A DNA stretch of 64,000 nucleotides, taken from Bidens hawaiensis. Its lineage: Eukaryota; Streptophyta; Magnoliopsida; Asterales; Asteraceae. This document shows positions 12,829 to 23,400 of this stretch, one piece after another; the stretch's first letter is position 1; every line of letters begins with the position of its first letter. The notes under the pieces were generated by a model. The model made no database searches. It was not told the origin of the DNA and was given only the letters and a program-made list of their open reading frames with translations. The stretch lies in contig JAIQDT010003018.1 in the NCBI GenBank assembly GCA_021521415.1, positions 248,001 to 312,000 of the forward strand, in the 5' to 3' direction. The position numbers and the translations under genes were made by a program.

Positions 12829-13275
12829 TCTTCCAGCATTAACTTTAGTGTTGGCCGGATGGTCGTGTTGTTAAGTGAAACCACCCGAATTCGCATAATA
12901 TCACCGTTTTTTGTTTTAGTTTCGGTACCGTAACAAACTTAACGAAAACCGACAGAAAGCCAATATTGTTTTTGTTGCAGTTCCGTTACCGTAACGAATG
13001 TGACAAAGACTGACCAAATTTGTGTCGACTCGTCATCTCAAAGGTCGGTATCAACAACGCCTCAGATTTATCAAAGGCCGAGTTTTACTTATCGACGTCA
13101 CCCCATTGATCCACATCCCTTTTTATATTGTTTTGTTTTATTTTTTATGTTTCAGTTCCGATATCATAACGCACGTAACCAAAACTGACAAATTTGTGTC
13201 AACTTACCACCTGCGTTCGTTTTACTACTGTCTGGGTTTTACTGACTTGTCCCGACGCAACGCATCGGGTAAAAC
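12824..13275 (+). mobile_element. Right part of Helitron-like repeat copy B
   Basis: Modules starting TTCCGTTACCGTAACG (12980) and TTCCGATATCATAACG (13155) match copy A. The end is a hairpin, CCCGA-CGCAACGCA-TCGGG, at 13248-13268. A CTRR motif is not seen after the hairpin, so the 3' end is eroded. Confidence 0.4.
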
Positions 13276-13669
13276 ATTCATTATATTAATAAGACACGTA
13301 TCTCTTATTTTAAGAAACTTTGAAATTTAATTGTGTAAGTTATGTTTTTAATGAAATAGTAAATAGATAGTATTTATGTACATTCGAAATCCATTTATGT
13401 ATTAATATTAAATATAATTTTTATTAAAAACTTTAATATGAAATATATTTTTCTACCAATAAAATGTACATAAATATTTAAAAATCTTATGTGTTGATAT
13501 TTTTTACCCATATAATACACTGAAACTAAGTTGGTTTATATAATAAAAGAGTTTTCTCTATCACATGTCATTTTCCCGTGCAACTTCAACATTTTTCATG
13601 TTACTTAATTATTGATTATACTTACTTTTATCTTACAATTTTCTTATAATTTTATGTTTTTCGTCTCAC

Positions 13670-14355
13670 TCTACTATTAATATATATTTTTAAAAGGGGG
13701 ATTACATTCCTCTCATAAAGTTACTATTCATTTTACTATTTAGTTTTTAAATATTTTATTAATTATTATAACCATAAATTCACTAATCATAATTTCATGA
13801 ATAAAAATAATAGTTTTTTACTTTATAATTTTTTTTAACTAATTAAAATATTTAACCAACTATATTTTTAATCACTAAATTTGGGAAAGTGTCGGCTTTA
13901 CATATTTTATTTTTGCTTAAACGATTTTCTTAAACTTTGCTTTCGTATTTTTTATAGTTTGTCTTTACAATGACCGAAACTTTTTTTCATGATTTAAAAA
14001 TATCTCATCGTCGTATGGTTTATATCCGCATTTCAACGTTTGATACCTAGCTCGGCTTTAAAATATCTTTTTGGATTACTAATTTATGTTTACGAATTTG
14101 TGTTGATACCGCTGATATGAACCGAATTTGTTTTTTCTTCGCAACAGTAACATGCTGGTCTTTTTGGTTCCACGTATGAAAATAAGTTGTATTTGGAGCA
14201 TTGGCAGGTTTATTTCTTTTGTTAAGTTTCAATGTCGTAACTTTATGCAGACTGACTTCGCATCGACTTGCAGAGAGTTTATGATTTAATGTTTTTACTT
14301 ATGTTTTTTTTTTCGATTTAACGGCCTCGTCGCGAAGCGCGAGGTCCTATCCTAG
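13670..14355 (+). mobile_element. Helitron-like element
   Basis: The 5' edge reads TCTACTATTAATA, the TC-plus-AT-rich start seen in plant Helitrons. The 3' edge is a CTCGTCGC/GCGCGAG hairpin followed by GTCCTAT, then CTAG and T (14352-14356). The interior has no helicase, so the element is non-autonomous. The 5' position is less sure than the 3' end. Confidence 0.5.
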
Positions 14356-14598
14356 TTAATTAATAATCGTTTTTATATCTTCTAATAAAATGTTTTTTAT
14401 TTTGAAAAAAGAAGTTATAAATGCTCACAAAACATTTATATATTGAACATTTGTTTCATTTTTTAACCTATGTAACATCAATTGTATGATTTTTAAAAAA
14501 ACAATATTTACATATATATGAATTATATCGTTTTTATTATCAAACTCGTTTAAAGCATTCTCGACAGGTTCTCTATCTCTATCTAGTGGCGGACATAG

Positions 14599-15047
14599 TG
14601 TTAGGACATGAAATGTCATGTGTATGTCCCCAGTTCTATCAGGATGGTTCGATATGAAAATAACGATCGTGAAACCAAGTTAACGGACTGAAAATGTCAA
14701 AAGAAACTGATTCGATCGAATCAGTGACTGATTCGATCGAACCAGGACTCATTCGATCGAATGAGATACTCATTCGATCGAATCAGTATACGATATATAA
14801 ACGAAACTTAGGAAATTTCACAAGGGAGAGCACACATTACACACAGTCACGAACCTGCTACTGCCGAAAATCCTCTCTGCCCATCTTCGTCGTGTCGGTC
14901 TTTTCCTCCGTCCCTAGGTGTCAAACCGTCTTAGGAATCGTAACCGTGCGTTGTTGATCACCACCGAATCGCCGTGTTAGAGGATTCCGCACTCTAACAC
15001 GTTGCCCCGTGAATCGTTGGGAAACCGTGTCCCGCACCGGTCCGACA
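14599..15047 (+). repeat. 5' LTR-like segment of the gag-only element
   Basis: Begins TGTTAGGACATG and ends GGTCCGACA, three bases before the primer binding site. It has four ATTCGATCGAA palindromes at 14711-14785 and a TATATAAAC box near 14793. It is not recognisably similar to the 3' LTR over its length. Confidence 0.65.
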
Positions 15048-15050
15048 AAG

Positions 15051-15064
15051 TGGTATCAGAGCCT
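15051..15064 (+). other. Primer binding site (initiator tRNA-Met type)
   Basis: TGGTATCAGAGCC is complementary to the 3' end of plant initiator methionine tRNA, the usual primer of copia-type elements. It fixes the 5' LTR boundary just upstream. Confidence 0.85.
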
Positions 15065-15449
15065 TTGGTTCTAGATTCACGTTAGATTCGTGGTAAAATT
15101 CGTGTTTTTCTCGCGAAAATCGTAATTTTTGCCGGAAAATTCCGAATTTTTGGTGTTTTTGATCTTGGTGTTCGTCGTGTTCTTGTCAAAAACTGTTAAA
15201 ATTGTCATACTTTGGTGTTTTGATCTTAGAATTGTGTGTTAAAAGTTCGAGTTTCGTCAAGAACGTTCCTCGCGTTCTTCGTGTTCTTCGTATTTTTGGT
15301 GGTTTTGATCCGTTTTTTGGTTGGTCTTAAGTTGTTTTTGTGTTAAAAGTCATATTTTGATCTTAAGTTGCTTCTTGATCTTCCAAGATTTGTGTTTTTG
15401 ATTCAAAATTCGAAAATCCGTCAAAATCTTCTAATTTTGGAATTTCCAG

Positions 15450-15860
15450 ATTTTCCGATCGAACGTGTCTATTTTTGGAACTCATTCGATCGAATAGCCT
15501 TCCTATTCGATCGAACAAGTTTAAACTTTGACCGAATCAGTTTTTTCCCGCCGAGAATTACTCCTAGTTCATTCGATCGAACCAGATTTGTTCGTTCGAT
15601 CGAATTAGTCACCATTCGATCGAATAAGTCTTTTATTCGATCCGCCGATTCGATCTTTGTCTTATTCGACTGTCAGAACCCGTTCGATTGAACCAGAAAC
15701 TCTTTCGATCGAACCTCTCAACCCATTCGATCGAACCAGATTCACATTCGATCGAATAACTTACAGATCAGCATTTCAGAGAGACATTCGATCGAACCAG
15801 AACACATTCGATCGAATAGGTCACTCATCCGATCGAATCAAACCCATTCGATCAACAGTT
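15450..15860 (+). repeat. Array of TTCGATCGAA palindromes in the gag leader
   Basis: About 15 copies or near-copies of ATTCGATCGAAY lie between 15450 and 15860, spaced roughly 18-40 bp apart. Each has a PvuI-type CGATCG core. Further copies lie at 14711-14785 and 17431-17510. Reading frames through it give repeated Phe-Asp-Arg or Ser-Ile-Glu peptides, which are a by-product of the repeat. Confidence 0.85.
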
Positions 15861-15884
15861 CAACGTTAAAGCAAAGAAACAAAG

Positions 15885-17255
15885 ATGGCTGCAAGTTCGA
15901 GTACCAACAAGAGGATTCAATCGATTCTCGAAAGTGATTCTGAATCGGGAAGCTATAACAAGCCACCAAAGCTAATGACTTTAAACGATTTTACAACCTG
16001 GAAGACAAGATTTCAAATTCATATAACAGGTGTGAATCCTGGACTTTGGGAAGCTGTTCAGACAACTTGGGTGCATCCGACAAATGATGATGGTGAGACT
16101 TTGAGTTACTTTAGGCTGTCTGAAGATCAAAGGATAGCCTTTGATGCTGAGAAGAAAGCCTTCTCGTTACTGTCACAAGCACTTTCAAGCGATCTCTTCC
16201 ATCAGTTTAACCAGTTTACAACAGCGTCAACTCTTTGGAACGCACTGGTTGAACGATGTGAAGGATCTGACTCACTTAGAGAAATTCACGCACGGGAGCT
16301 CAAGCGTGAATTTGATTTGTTTGGTCCAGAATCGGGAGAAGACATTGAATCGTTACTGTCGAGATTCTATCATCTAATGTCAGAACTCAAGTCCTATAAT
16401 GTCAAAACAACAGGGACTGAAAAGGTTAGATGTCTTGCTCAAGGACTTCCAACCAGCTGGAACACCTTCCTGACAGTAATGAGAAGAAGTCATCAGCTGG
16501 AGACGATTCTCCTGTCTGATTTTATTAAAGAAATCAGACAAGAAGAGGCTGAACTAAGAGCCTCCTCCAGAAAACCGAGATCAACTTCTGACAAATCACT
16601 CTACATGTCAAAACCTCCTATGTCAGATTCAACTGATCATGCTCCGATGAAGACCGCTTTTGTCTCCTCAACGTCAAATCAATCAAAGGGGACTGAAACG
16701 AGATCTTCCGTCCCACCATCAACTTCTGGAAACTCAAGTACTAACTCCGGACCCAAGTCAACGGAGAAAGCAACGTTGAATACTGAAGGCTTGGGAACAG
16801 TAACAGTGGAGGTTGCCAAAGAACACATGGCAACTCTAGGCACGATAATTGAGTCCTACAGTTTAATGGTGGCGGGTAAGCTAGGAAATAGTCATCTGGA
16901 CAGTGATGACTATGAACAGCTTGACGAAGATGATATGGAACGCATAGACATTATGTGGGCTCTTGGCAGTGCGTTCCGAAGGGCCAGAAAGTGGACGAAG
17001 AAAACAGGTCAGGCCCTCTCAATAAACAACAAATCCAAGTTCGGCTTTGATAAAAACAAAGTAAAATGCTACAACTGTGGCGAACTTGGTCACTTTGCCA
17101 AGGAGTGTTCGAAGCCAAGAAGGGAAGGTCACCAATATCCCTTCCGCACCACTTCATCATCATCCACTCCTGCTGCAGCTGCTGCAACTGTCAACCTTGA
17201 GAGACAACTGGTCCCTCAAAATCAAACCGCAGCAAACAACGTCAACATAATTTGA
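15885..17255 (+). CDS. Gag protein of the gag-only LTR element, intact
   Basis: This uninterrupted 456-residue frame starts at MAASSSTNKRIQ after the palindrome leader. Residues about 30-230 match the UBN2/copia-type gag capsid fold (YFRLSEDQRIAFDAEKKAF; LSDLFHQFNQFTTASTLWNAL-like core; SLLSRFYHLMSELKSY). Residues about 230-300 are a Ser/Thr/Pro-rich linker. A single CCHC nucleocapsid knuckle, CYNCGELGHFAKEC, lies near residues 396-409. It should assemble virus-like particles and bind RNA; replication would depend on pol from another element. It is the only long retroelement frame here without a stop, which hints at recent activity or selection. Confidence 0.85.
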   Translation: MAASSSTNKRIQSILESDSESGSYNKPPKLMTLNDFTTWKTRFQIHITGVNPGLWEAVQTTWVHPTNDDGETLSYFRLSEDQRIAFDAEKKAFSLLSQALSSDLFHQFNQFTTASTLWNALVERCEGSDSLREIHARELKREFDLFGPESGEDIESLLSRFYHLMSELKSYNVKTTGTEKVRCLAQGLPTSWNTFLTVMRRSHQLETILLSDFIKEIRQEEAELRASSRKPRSTSDKSLYMSKPPMSDSTDHAPMKTAFVSSTSNQSKGTETRSSVPPSTSGNSSTNSGPKSTEKATLNTEGLGTVTVEVAKEHMATLGTIIESYSLMVAGKLGNSHLDSDDYEQLDEDDMERIDIMWALGSAFRRARKWTKKTGQALSINNKSKFGFDKNKVKCYNCGELGHFAKECSKPRREGHQYPFRTTSSSSTPAAAAATVNLERQLVPQNQTAANNVNII

Positions 17256-17303
17256 AGCAAGAGGTGTCTACAGCAATTCGCAAGCAACGTCCAAGGGGGA
17301 ATA

Positions 17304-17790
17304 TGTTGGTGCATGTTTTGTGGCCGTCGCTTGGCGAATAGTTTAGAATGTTTATGTTGTATGCTGTACACCTAGGTAGTGGTTCACGCTGAAAGTGATC
17401 CATTTGAAAGAGCATTTTCAAATGGATACTCATTCGATCGAATGAGTTTCTGATTCGATCGAATGAGTCTGCCATTCGATCGAATAGGACTCATTCGATC
17501 GAATGAGTCCTGACCGAATGGCAGCGGGTATAAATATCAGCTTTCAGGCGTGAACAGGTAAGAGTTTAAGGTTTTTGCGTGCCCGGAGCCCAGGTGCTGT
17601 CCGGATGAGGGGGGAGGCCATGCTCGACCTCCCCCTGCCATAGATCGTGATTTCAGTGTTTAACAAGCATGTAATCTTTCGTTTTTATCAATGAAATCGT
17701 TTGTTTCGTGTTTGTTTCTATCCGTCTTTGGTCTTCAAGCCTTCCGTCTCGAACGCGCTCGGATCGTTTCGGTCCCCGGCTGAACCAACA
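17304..17790 (+). repeat. 3' LTR of the gag-only element
   Basis: 487 bp from TGTTGGTGCATG to GCTGAACCAACA, directly after the purine tract. Inverted ends TGTTGG/CCAACA are typical of copia LTRs. It has four CGATCG palindromes (17431-17510), a TATAAATATC box near 17530 and an AATGAAATC polyadenylation-like stretch near 17690. Confidence 0.75.
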
Positions 17791-18079
17791 CATAGGCTAT
17801 AAGGAGGGGTAGCACCCGCTACCCCTCAATTTTCCCGGCAAAGTGAAAAATTTTACGTTTTATGTATTACGTTACCCCTAAAAATTATATCACGCTACCC
17901 CTCAAAAATTTAAAAAGCCCAAAACTTTACCTTTTAAAGTTTTAAAAACCCAAGATGATTAAAGTCTACCATTTAATTAAAAGTTTAAAGCCCAACTTAA
18001 ATAATCGAGTGAAGGTAGGCATGAAATGGGTTATCGTGTGCCTGTACGGAATGCGTAACTAGGCACCCGCATGCGCTAA

Positions 18080-18319
18080 TGTAACATCCTAATTATTTTA
18101 ATATTAAATATAGAAGTCGCGTTAAATTATCATGTGTTAATAATTAATTGATATTAAATAAAGAAAAGGTCATGTACTTGTATCAATTAAGATGGATTAA
18201 AGGGTAATGGGCTTTAGGTCCATGGGCTTTAAGGGATATAAATACCCCCTTAAACCATCCTAAAACCCTAACTCTCATTTCCATCTTTCATAGTCTCCAC
18301 ACACTCAAAAACACACACA

Positions 18320-18366
<47 letters not shown>

Positions 18367-20045
18367 GGCAGAGAGAGAAGGGTGAGATCCGAGCTAAACA
18401 AACGTCGATTCTTGATAGATCCTTGTGATACAAGATAGATACAAGACCTAAAGTTCATAACCAAGCTAAACCGTAACCTTAAAACACGTAAAGGTATGTC
18501 TTTTATCTTTAAAGCTTACGTTTTTATGAACGGTTAGCCTTGAAACTTGAACCTAGAGTAGATCGGGTATAAACGAGTGTTGAAGTAGCAAACATGATGT
18601 TAAAAACGAACCTAAAAAACTTGTAACCATGAACGGCTCGTTTAAAATAAACTTTAGGTCTAGTATACGTTTTAAGCCTAAAACTCCAAAATTTACGATT
18701 CCCGGAGTCAAGTCTTATCTGAAAATGGTCGTGGGAACATTGCGGGGATGGATAACATCATATCGAAGGTCTACATGTTGAAACGAAATGGACAGTGGGT
18801 TTAAGATCGAAACTTGTAGCTACAGCACGTTAACTTCGCTGCATGCAAGTTCGCATGTGGTTAACTTCGCTACATACAAGTTCACGTGTGGTTAACTTCA
18901 CTGCATACAAGTTCGCATGATGTTAACTTTGCTGCATACAAGTTCTCCACTGATAAGTTCGCATAAGTTAAGTTCGCTTACATTTATGACCGCTTACAAA
19001 TACAAAAGAGTTTAATAAAGGAAACCCATAAAAATGCTAAGTAAAAGTAAGTTAACACTAGGCCACAAGAGTAGATTAAACGAGTATTGATACATGTAAC
19101 TTATATACAGTTAGCAGAGCGCAATTAAAGAAGGGAATAATAATAAACGGAGAAAGAAACAGGATCCAGGTGAGTTTCTAGCCCCATTTTCTTGTTATTT
19201 CCGGGGCTGTGTGCATATTCGATGTGATTGTTAATACACTTATCCTATGTGATAAGTGTATGCCTTATGTGATTATGTGAAAGATATGAATGATTGCTTG
19301 TCGGTACGTAAATGATCTTCGGATATTGCACGTATTGTCAAGTTGTAATGCTATGTATAATGTAAGAATGATACGTATGCATATATGTATGAATGTAAAA
19401 TGATGTATGGTTGTATGGTAACGAAGAGGGAACCGGGCCTTAATAATACTCGAGGAAAGAGGGAATCGAACCCTACTAATATTCTAGAAAGAGGGAACCG
19501 GGCCCTAATAAAACTCGAGGAAGGATGGAACCGGTCCCTAATAATACTCGAGGTAAGAGGGAACCGAACCCTAATAATATTCGAGGAAAGAGCGAACCGG
19601 GCCCTAATAATACTCGAGAAAGTAGGGCGCAATGCTCTTTATAACGTAAGCTATGAAGGTAAGTAAGAATAAGATAAAAGTATGAAAGTACGAATAAAAG
19701 TATGTAAGTATGAATGCATGGTATGTTGTATGTTTAACTAGAACTCACTCAGCATAGCTGAATTTTAGTATGCACGCAGGTGAGTAGGTTGAAGCAGCTC
19801 GATTGAGGGGGAACACGTGGCATTGAATAAGAGGCTGGCACCGGAAGACTCAAGACGTTTATGTTTAGTGTTTTGCTTATTTTGAAAGACAAGTTGTTGT
19901 TTTAAGACAAACTATGGATTGCTATGTAACATTTATATGAAAGTTTTTATATTCCGCGTATGTTTTTTTTATCTCTGATGCAGAGAACTATGTTAATGAG
20001 TAAATCCAACGTCCAAATGTGAGGTTCCGGTGACGGGGCCTTACA
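18080..20045 (+). repeat. 5' LTR of the gypsy element
   Basis: 1966 bp. It contains an (AT)n run at 18329-18364 and two minisatellites: about four copies of a 30-bp unit with GTTAACTTCGCTGCATACAA (18831-18960), and about seven copies of a 31-bp unit with GAACCGGGCCCTAATAATAC (19425-19625). The second one gives spurious open frames on both strands. Confidence 0.93.
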
Positions 20046-20429
20046 AGTTGGTATTAGAGCATAGTTCGAGAGATTTAAGCATCCTACATGCTTAGACTCG
20101 AACAGAGAATGAGATTTGAATAAGAAGATGCCAGTTCAAGAATGTCACGTGCCACTCAAGCAAGCTCAGTATAGGTAAAGTGTATGGTTAGATAATAAAT
20201 GTTAATGATATCTTGATTGATATGGATAGGATTTCTTGGTTGATTGATTGATTAACTGCTTAAGATTAGAATCAACACAAATAGACTCATAAGAGGAAGT
20301 GTATAGGACACGGAAAGTAACATGATCAGCTAATCACAGCTGGCCACTGTTATTACCTGTTAGCCTTACTATCTGTGTACTAAATAGTTCCTTGAGTGAT
20401 GACGCTTGTGTTTTCCCTTTTAGAATACG

Positions 20430-23400
20430 ATGGCTGGAACTGGAGGAATTGTGAGAACTGGAGGTCGCACTGGACGTCGGGGCAGGCCTCTTCCTGTCCA
20501 ACAACCTTCGGTTGAAACAACTTCTAACACCGGAGACGAAGGAAGCGCAGCTGGGAGAAACTCGAGCAACAACGAAGGGGTTCAACTGGATCCCGCAATT
20601 CAAGCAGCTATTGTTCAAGCTGTAGCCACTGCTGTGAAGAATATGACTCCTGGAGGGTTTACTGGAAGCCGTGAAAGAACTGTTGAAGGGGTGGGTGGTG
20701 ATGCTAGGAGAGATGAGGAAGGAGAGAGGGAGGCCTCGAGTGGGGTTAAGTCTGTGAAAGCCGATGACAGGAAAAGAGGCCGAGGTGGGTGCAACTATAA
20801 GTCCTTCAAAGGATGTGACCCGCCGAAGCTGACTGGTTTGGGAGACGCAATCGCTAATCTCCAATGGATAACCACTATGGACAAGGTTATCCGCATTAGC
20901 GAGTGTCGTCCCGATCAAGCTGTCGGTTATGCTACCCAATCGTTTGGTGATGAGGAAATGTATTGGTGGGAATCGATTGAGCAGAGGAAAAGTCAAGAGG
21001 AAATCAAGGCTATGAGGTGGGAGGATCTGAAAGAACTGGTTATGAATGAATTATGTGCTGACGCCGAGGTTGAGAGGGTGGAGATAAAGTTCCTAAACTT
21101 GAAAGCTGGGACGTTGACACATCGTGAGTACACCACTGAGTTCAACCGAATGTCTAGGTTGGTATCCGATATGGTCAACACTGAAGCTAAAAGAATCAAG
21201 TGCTATGTGAGGGGATTGCCACAGAAAGTCCGCATACTAGTCAGGGCGAATAAACCTGCTACTTTTGACTCTGTTGTCGAACTCGCAGAGATGGTTTATG
21301 AGGACCTGACTGTGGATGATATTGTTGTGGAGGAAGAAAAGAAGGATAAGAAGTGGGTCACTCCTGTTAAACGGCTCAGTACTCAGTTGTGGAACTCCAA
21401 AGACAAGAAATAGAAGGTGTGGGAGTGGAAGTCGTGTAAGACTTGTGGAAAGATGCACGGTGGAGAGTGTAGGTGGGGTACTGGCTCCAATACGTGTCAT
21501 AATTGCGGGAAGATGCATGCTGGGGAGTGTAGAGTTGGATCTAATGTTTGCTATAAGTGTGGAAAGGCAGGTCATTACGCTCATGAGTGCAGTGCTAAGC
21601 CCGCATGTTACAAGTGCGGTACGACATGTCACTTTGCTAGAGAATGCACCGATGGTGGGGCAGGTGGAAGTGGAAAGAAAGATGTTGAACCAACAAGGCC
21701 AAAGACCCGAGCTTACATGCTGGCCCAAGAACAAGCCAAACAGATTCCAGATGTCATCACAGGTACGTTTTTAGTGAACGGTGTTTCCGCTTCAGTATTA
21801 TTTGATTCAGGTGCAAACAAAAGTTTTGTAGCCACGCCCTTTAGTAAATTAGCTAAAATGAAATGTTGTCGAGTGTCTGAAACTTTTATAGTAGAAACCG
21901 CTAGTGACACTTCGGTTAAAATAATAAAAATGGTTAAGGGCTATACGATAGAGTTAGAGGGACACGAGTTCCCTGTTACTTTGTATGTTATGACCTTAGG
22001 AGAATTCGATGTGGTTTTGGGAATGGATTGGTTGTCTGAGTATGAGGCTCAGATAGTGTATAAGAGTAGGATGATAATGTTAAAGTCCTTGGATGGTAGT
22101 GCGGTGAAGGTTTATGGTTATAAGAAAAGTTCTGAGCTTAATGTCATTTCGGTGATAAAAGCCGAGGGATTGTTAAGGTGAGGGTGCGGTGCCTACCTGG
22201 CATATGTTGTCAACGCTACGGCCGAGACCAAATAATTGAAAGATCTTCCTATCGTGCGCGACTACCCAGAAGTATTCCCTGAGAATCTACCAGGGTTGCC
22301 ACCGGAGCGAGAGATAGAATTTCAGATAGACCTAGTACCGGGAGCCCAACCCGTCGCGAAAGCGCCTTACCGTCTAGCGCCGTCCAAGATGAAAGAATTA
22401 ATGTCCCAACTGCAAGAACTCCTCAAAAAGGGTTTTATTAAACCAAGTGTTTCCACGTGGGGCGCACCAGTATTGTTCGGGAAGAAGAAGGATGGAAGTA
22501 TGAGAATGTGCATAGACTATCGCGAGTTGAATAAGCTTACGGTGAAGAATAGGTATCCTTTGCCAAGGATTGATGATCTGTTTGACCAACTGCAAGGCTC
22601 AAGTTGGTTCTCACGGGTATATCTCAGATCAGGCTATCATCAATTAAAAGCGAAAGAGGCAGACATCCCTAAAACAACGTTTCCGACGCGGTATGGACAC
22701 TACGAGTTCCTCGTTATGTCATTCGGTCTAACGAATGCCCCCGCAGCATTTATGGACATAATGAACAGGGTGTATCGGCCGATGTTGGATAAGTCGGTAA
22801 TCGTCTTCATCGACGATATATTGATTTATTCTAGAAGCGAGTCTGATCATGCAGAGCATCTGAGGGAAGTGTTGGAGACTCTGAAAAAAGAGAAGTTGTA
22901 TGCTAAGTTTTCGAAATGCTTATTCTGGTTACGAGAAGTGCAATTTCTAGGTCACGTGATAAATCTTGAAGGGATTATCATGGACCTAGCTAGGATTGAA
23001 GCTATAACGAACTGGAAGACTCCATAGAATCTGACTGACATACGAAGCTTTTTATGGTTAGTTGGTTACTATAGGAGATTCATCGAAGGTTTCTCCAAGA
23101 TAGCCGCACCATTGATCGGTATTACCCGAAAGACGGTAGTATTCAGTTGGGGAAAGTTCCAAGAAGAAGCTTTTGAGGAATTAAAGAAGAGACTCACACA
23201 AGCTCCAGTCCTTGCTCTACCCGATGGTGACGAGGATTTGGTTGTTTGTACCGATGCTTCTTATAGTGGGTTAGGTTGCGTGTTGATGCAACGAGGTAAA
23301 GTGATAGCTTACGCGTCTAGACAGTTGAAAGTCCACGAGAGTACTTACGCGAAGCATGATTTGGAACTAGCAGTAGTAGTGCATGCTCTCAAGATATGGA

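Larger units (their letters stand above)
14594..17795 (+). mobile_element. Gag-only LTR retroelement (TR-GAG type)
   Basis: The element spans 14599-17790 with the perfect duplication CATAG (14594-14598 and 17791-17795). It has an initiator-tRNA primer site (TGGTATCAGAGCC at 15051), a leader full of CGATCG palindromes, one gag frame, and a purine tract (CAAGGGGGAATA) just before 17304. Pol is absent. The 5' terminal segment (14599-15047, TGTTAGGACATG...TCCGACA) and the 3' one (17304-17790, TGTTGGTGCATG...CCAACA) do not align by eye, although both carry four CGATCG palindromes upstream of a TATA-like box. Gag-only terminal-repeat elements (TR-GAGs) are a described plant class. Confidence 0.8.

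Noticed and set aside
15368..15869. Frames rich in Phe-Asp-Arg and Ser-Ile-Glu
   Set aside because: Produced by the TTCGATCGAA palindrome array in a noncoding leader.
19351..19666. Overlapping 93-codon frames on both strands in the gypsy LTR (and 28839-29240)
   Set aside because: They are translations of the 31-bp minisatellite; a matching frame on both strands is an effect of the repeat.
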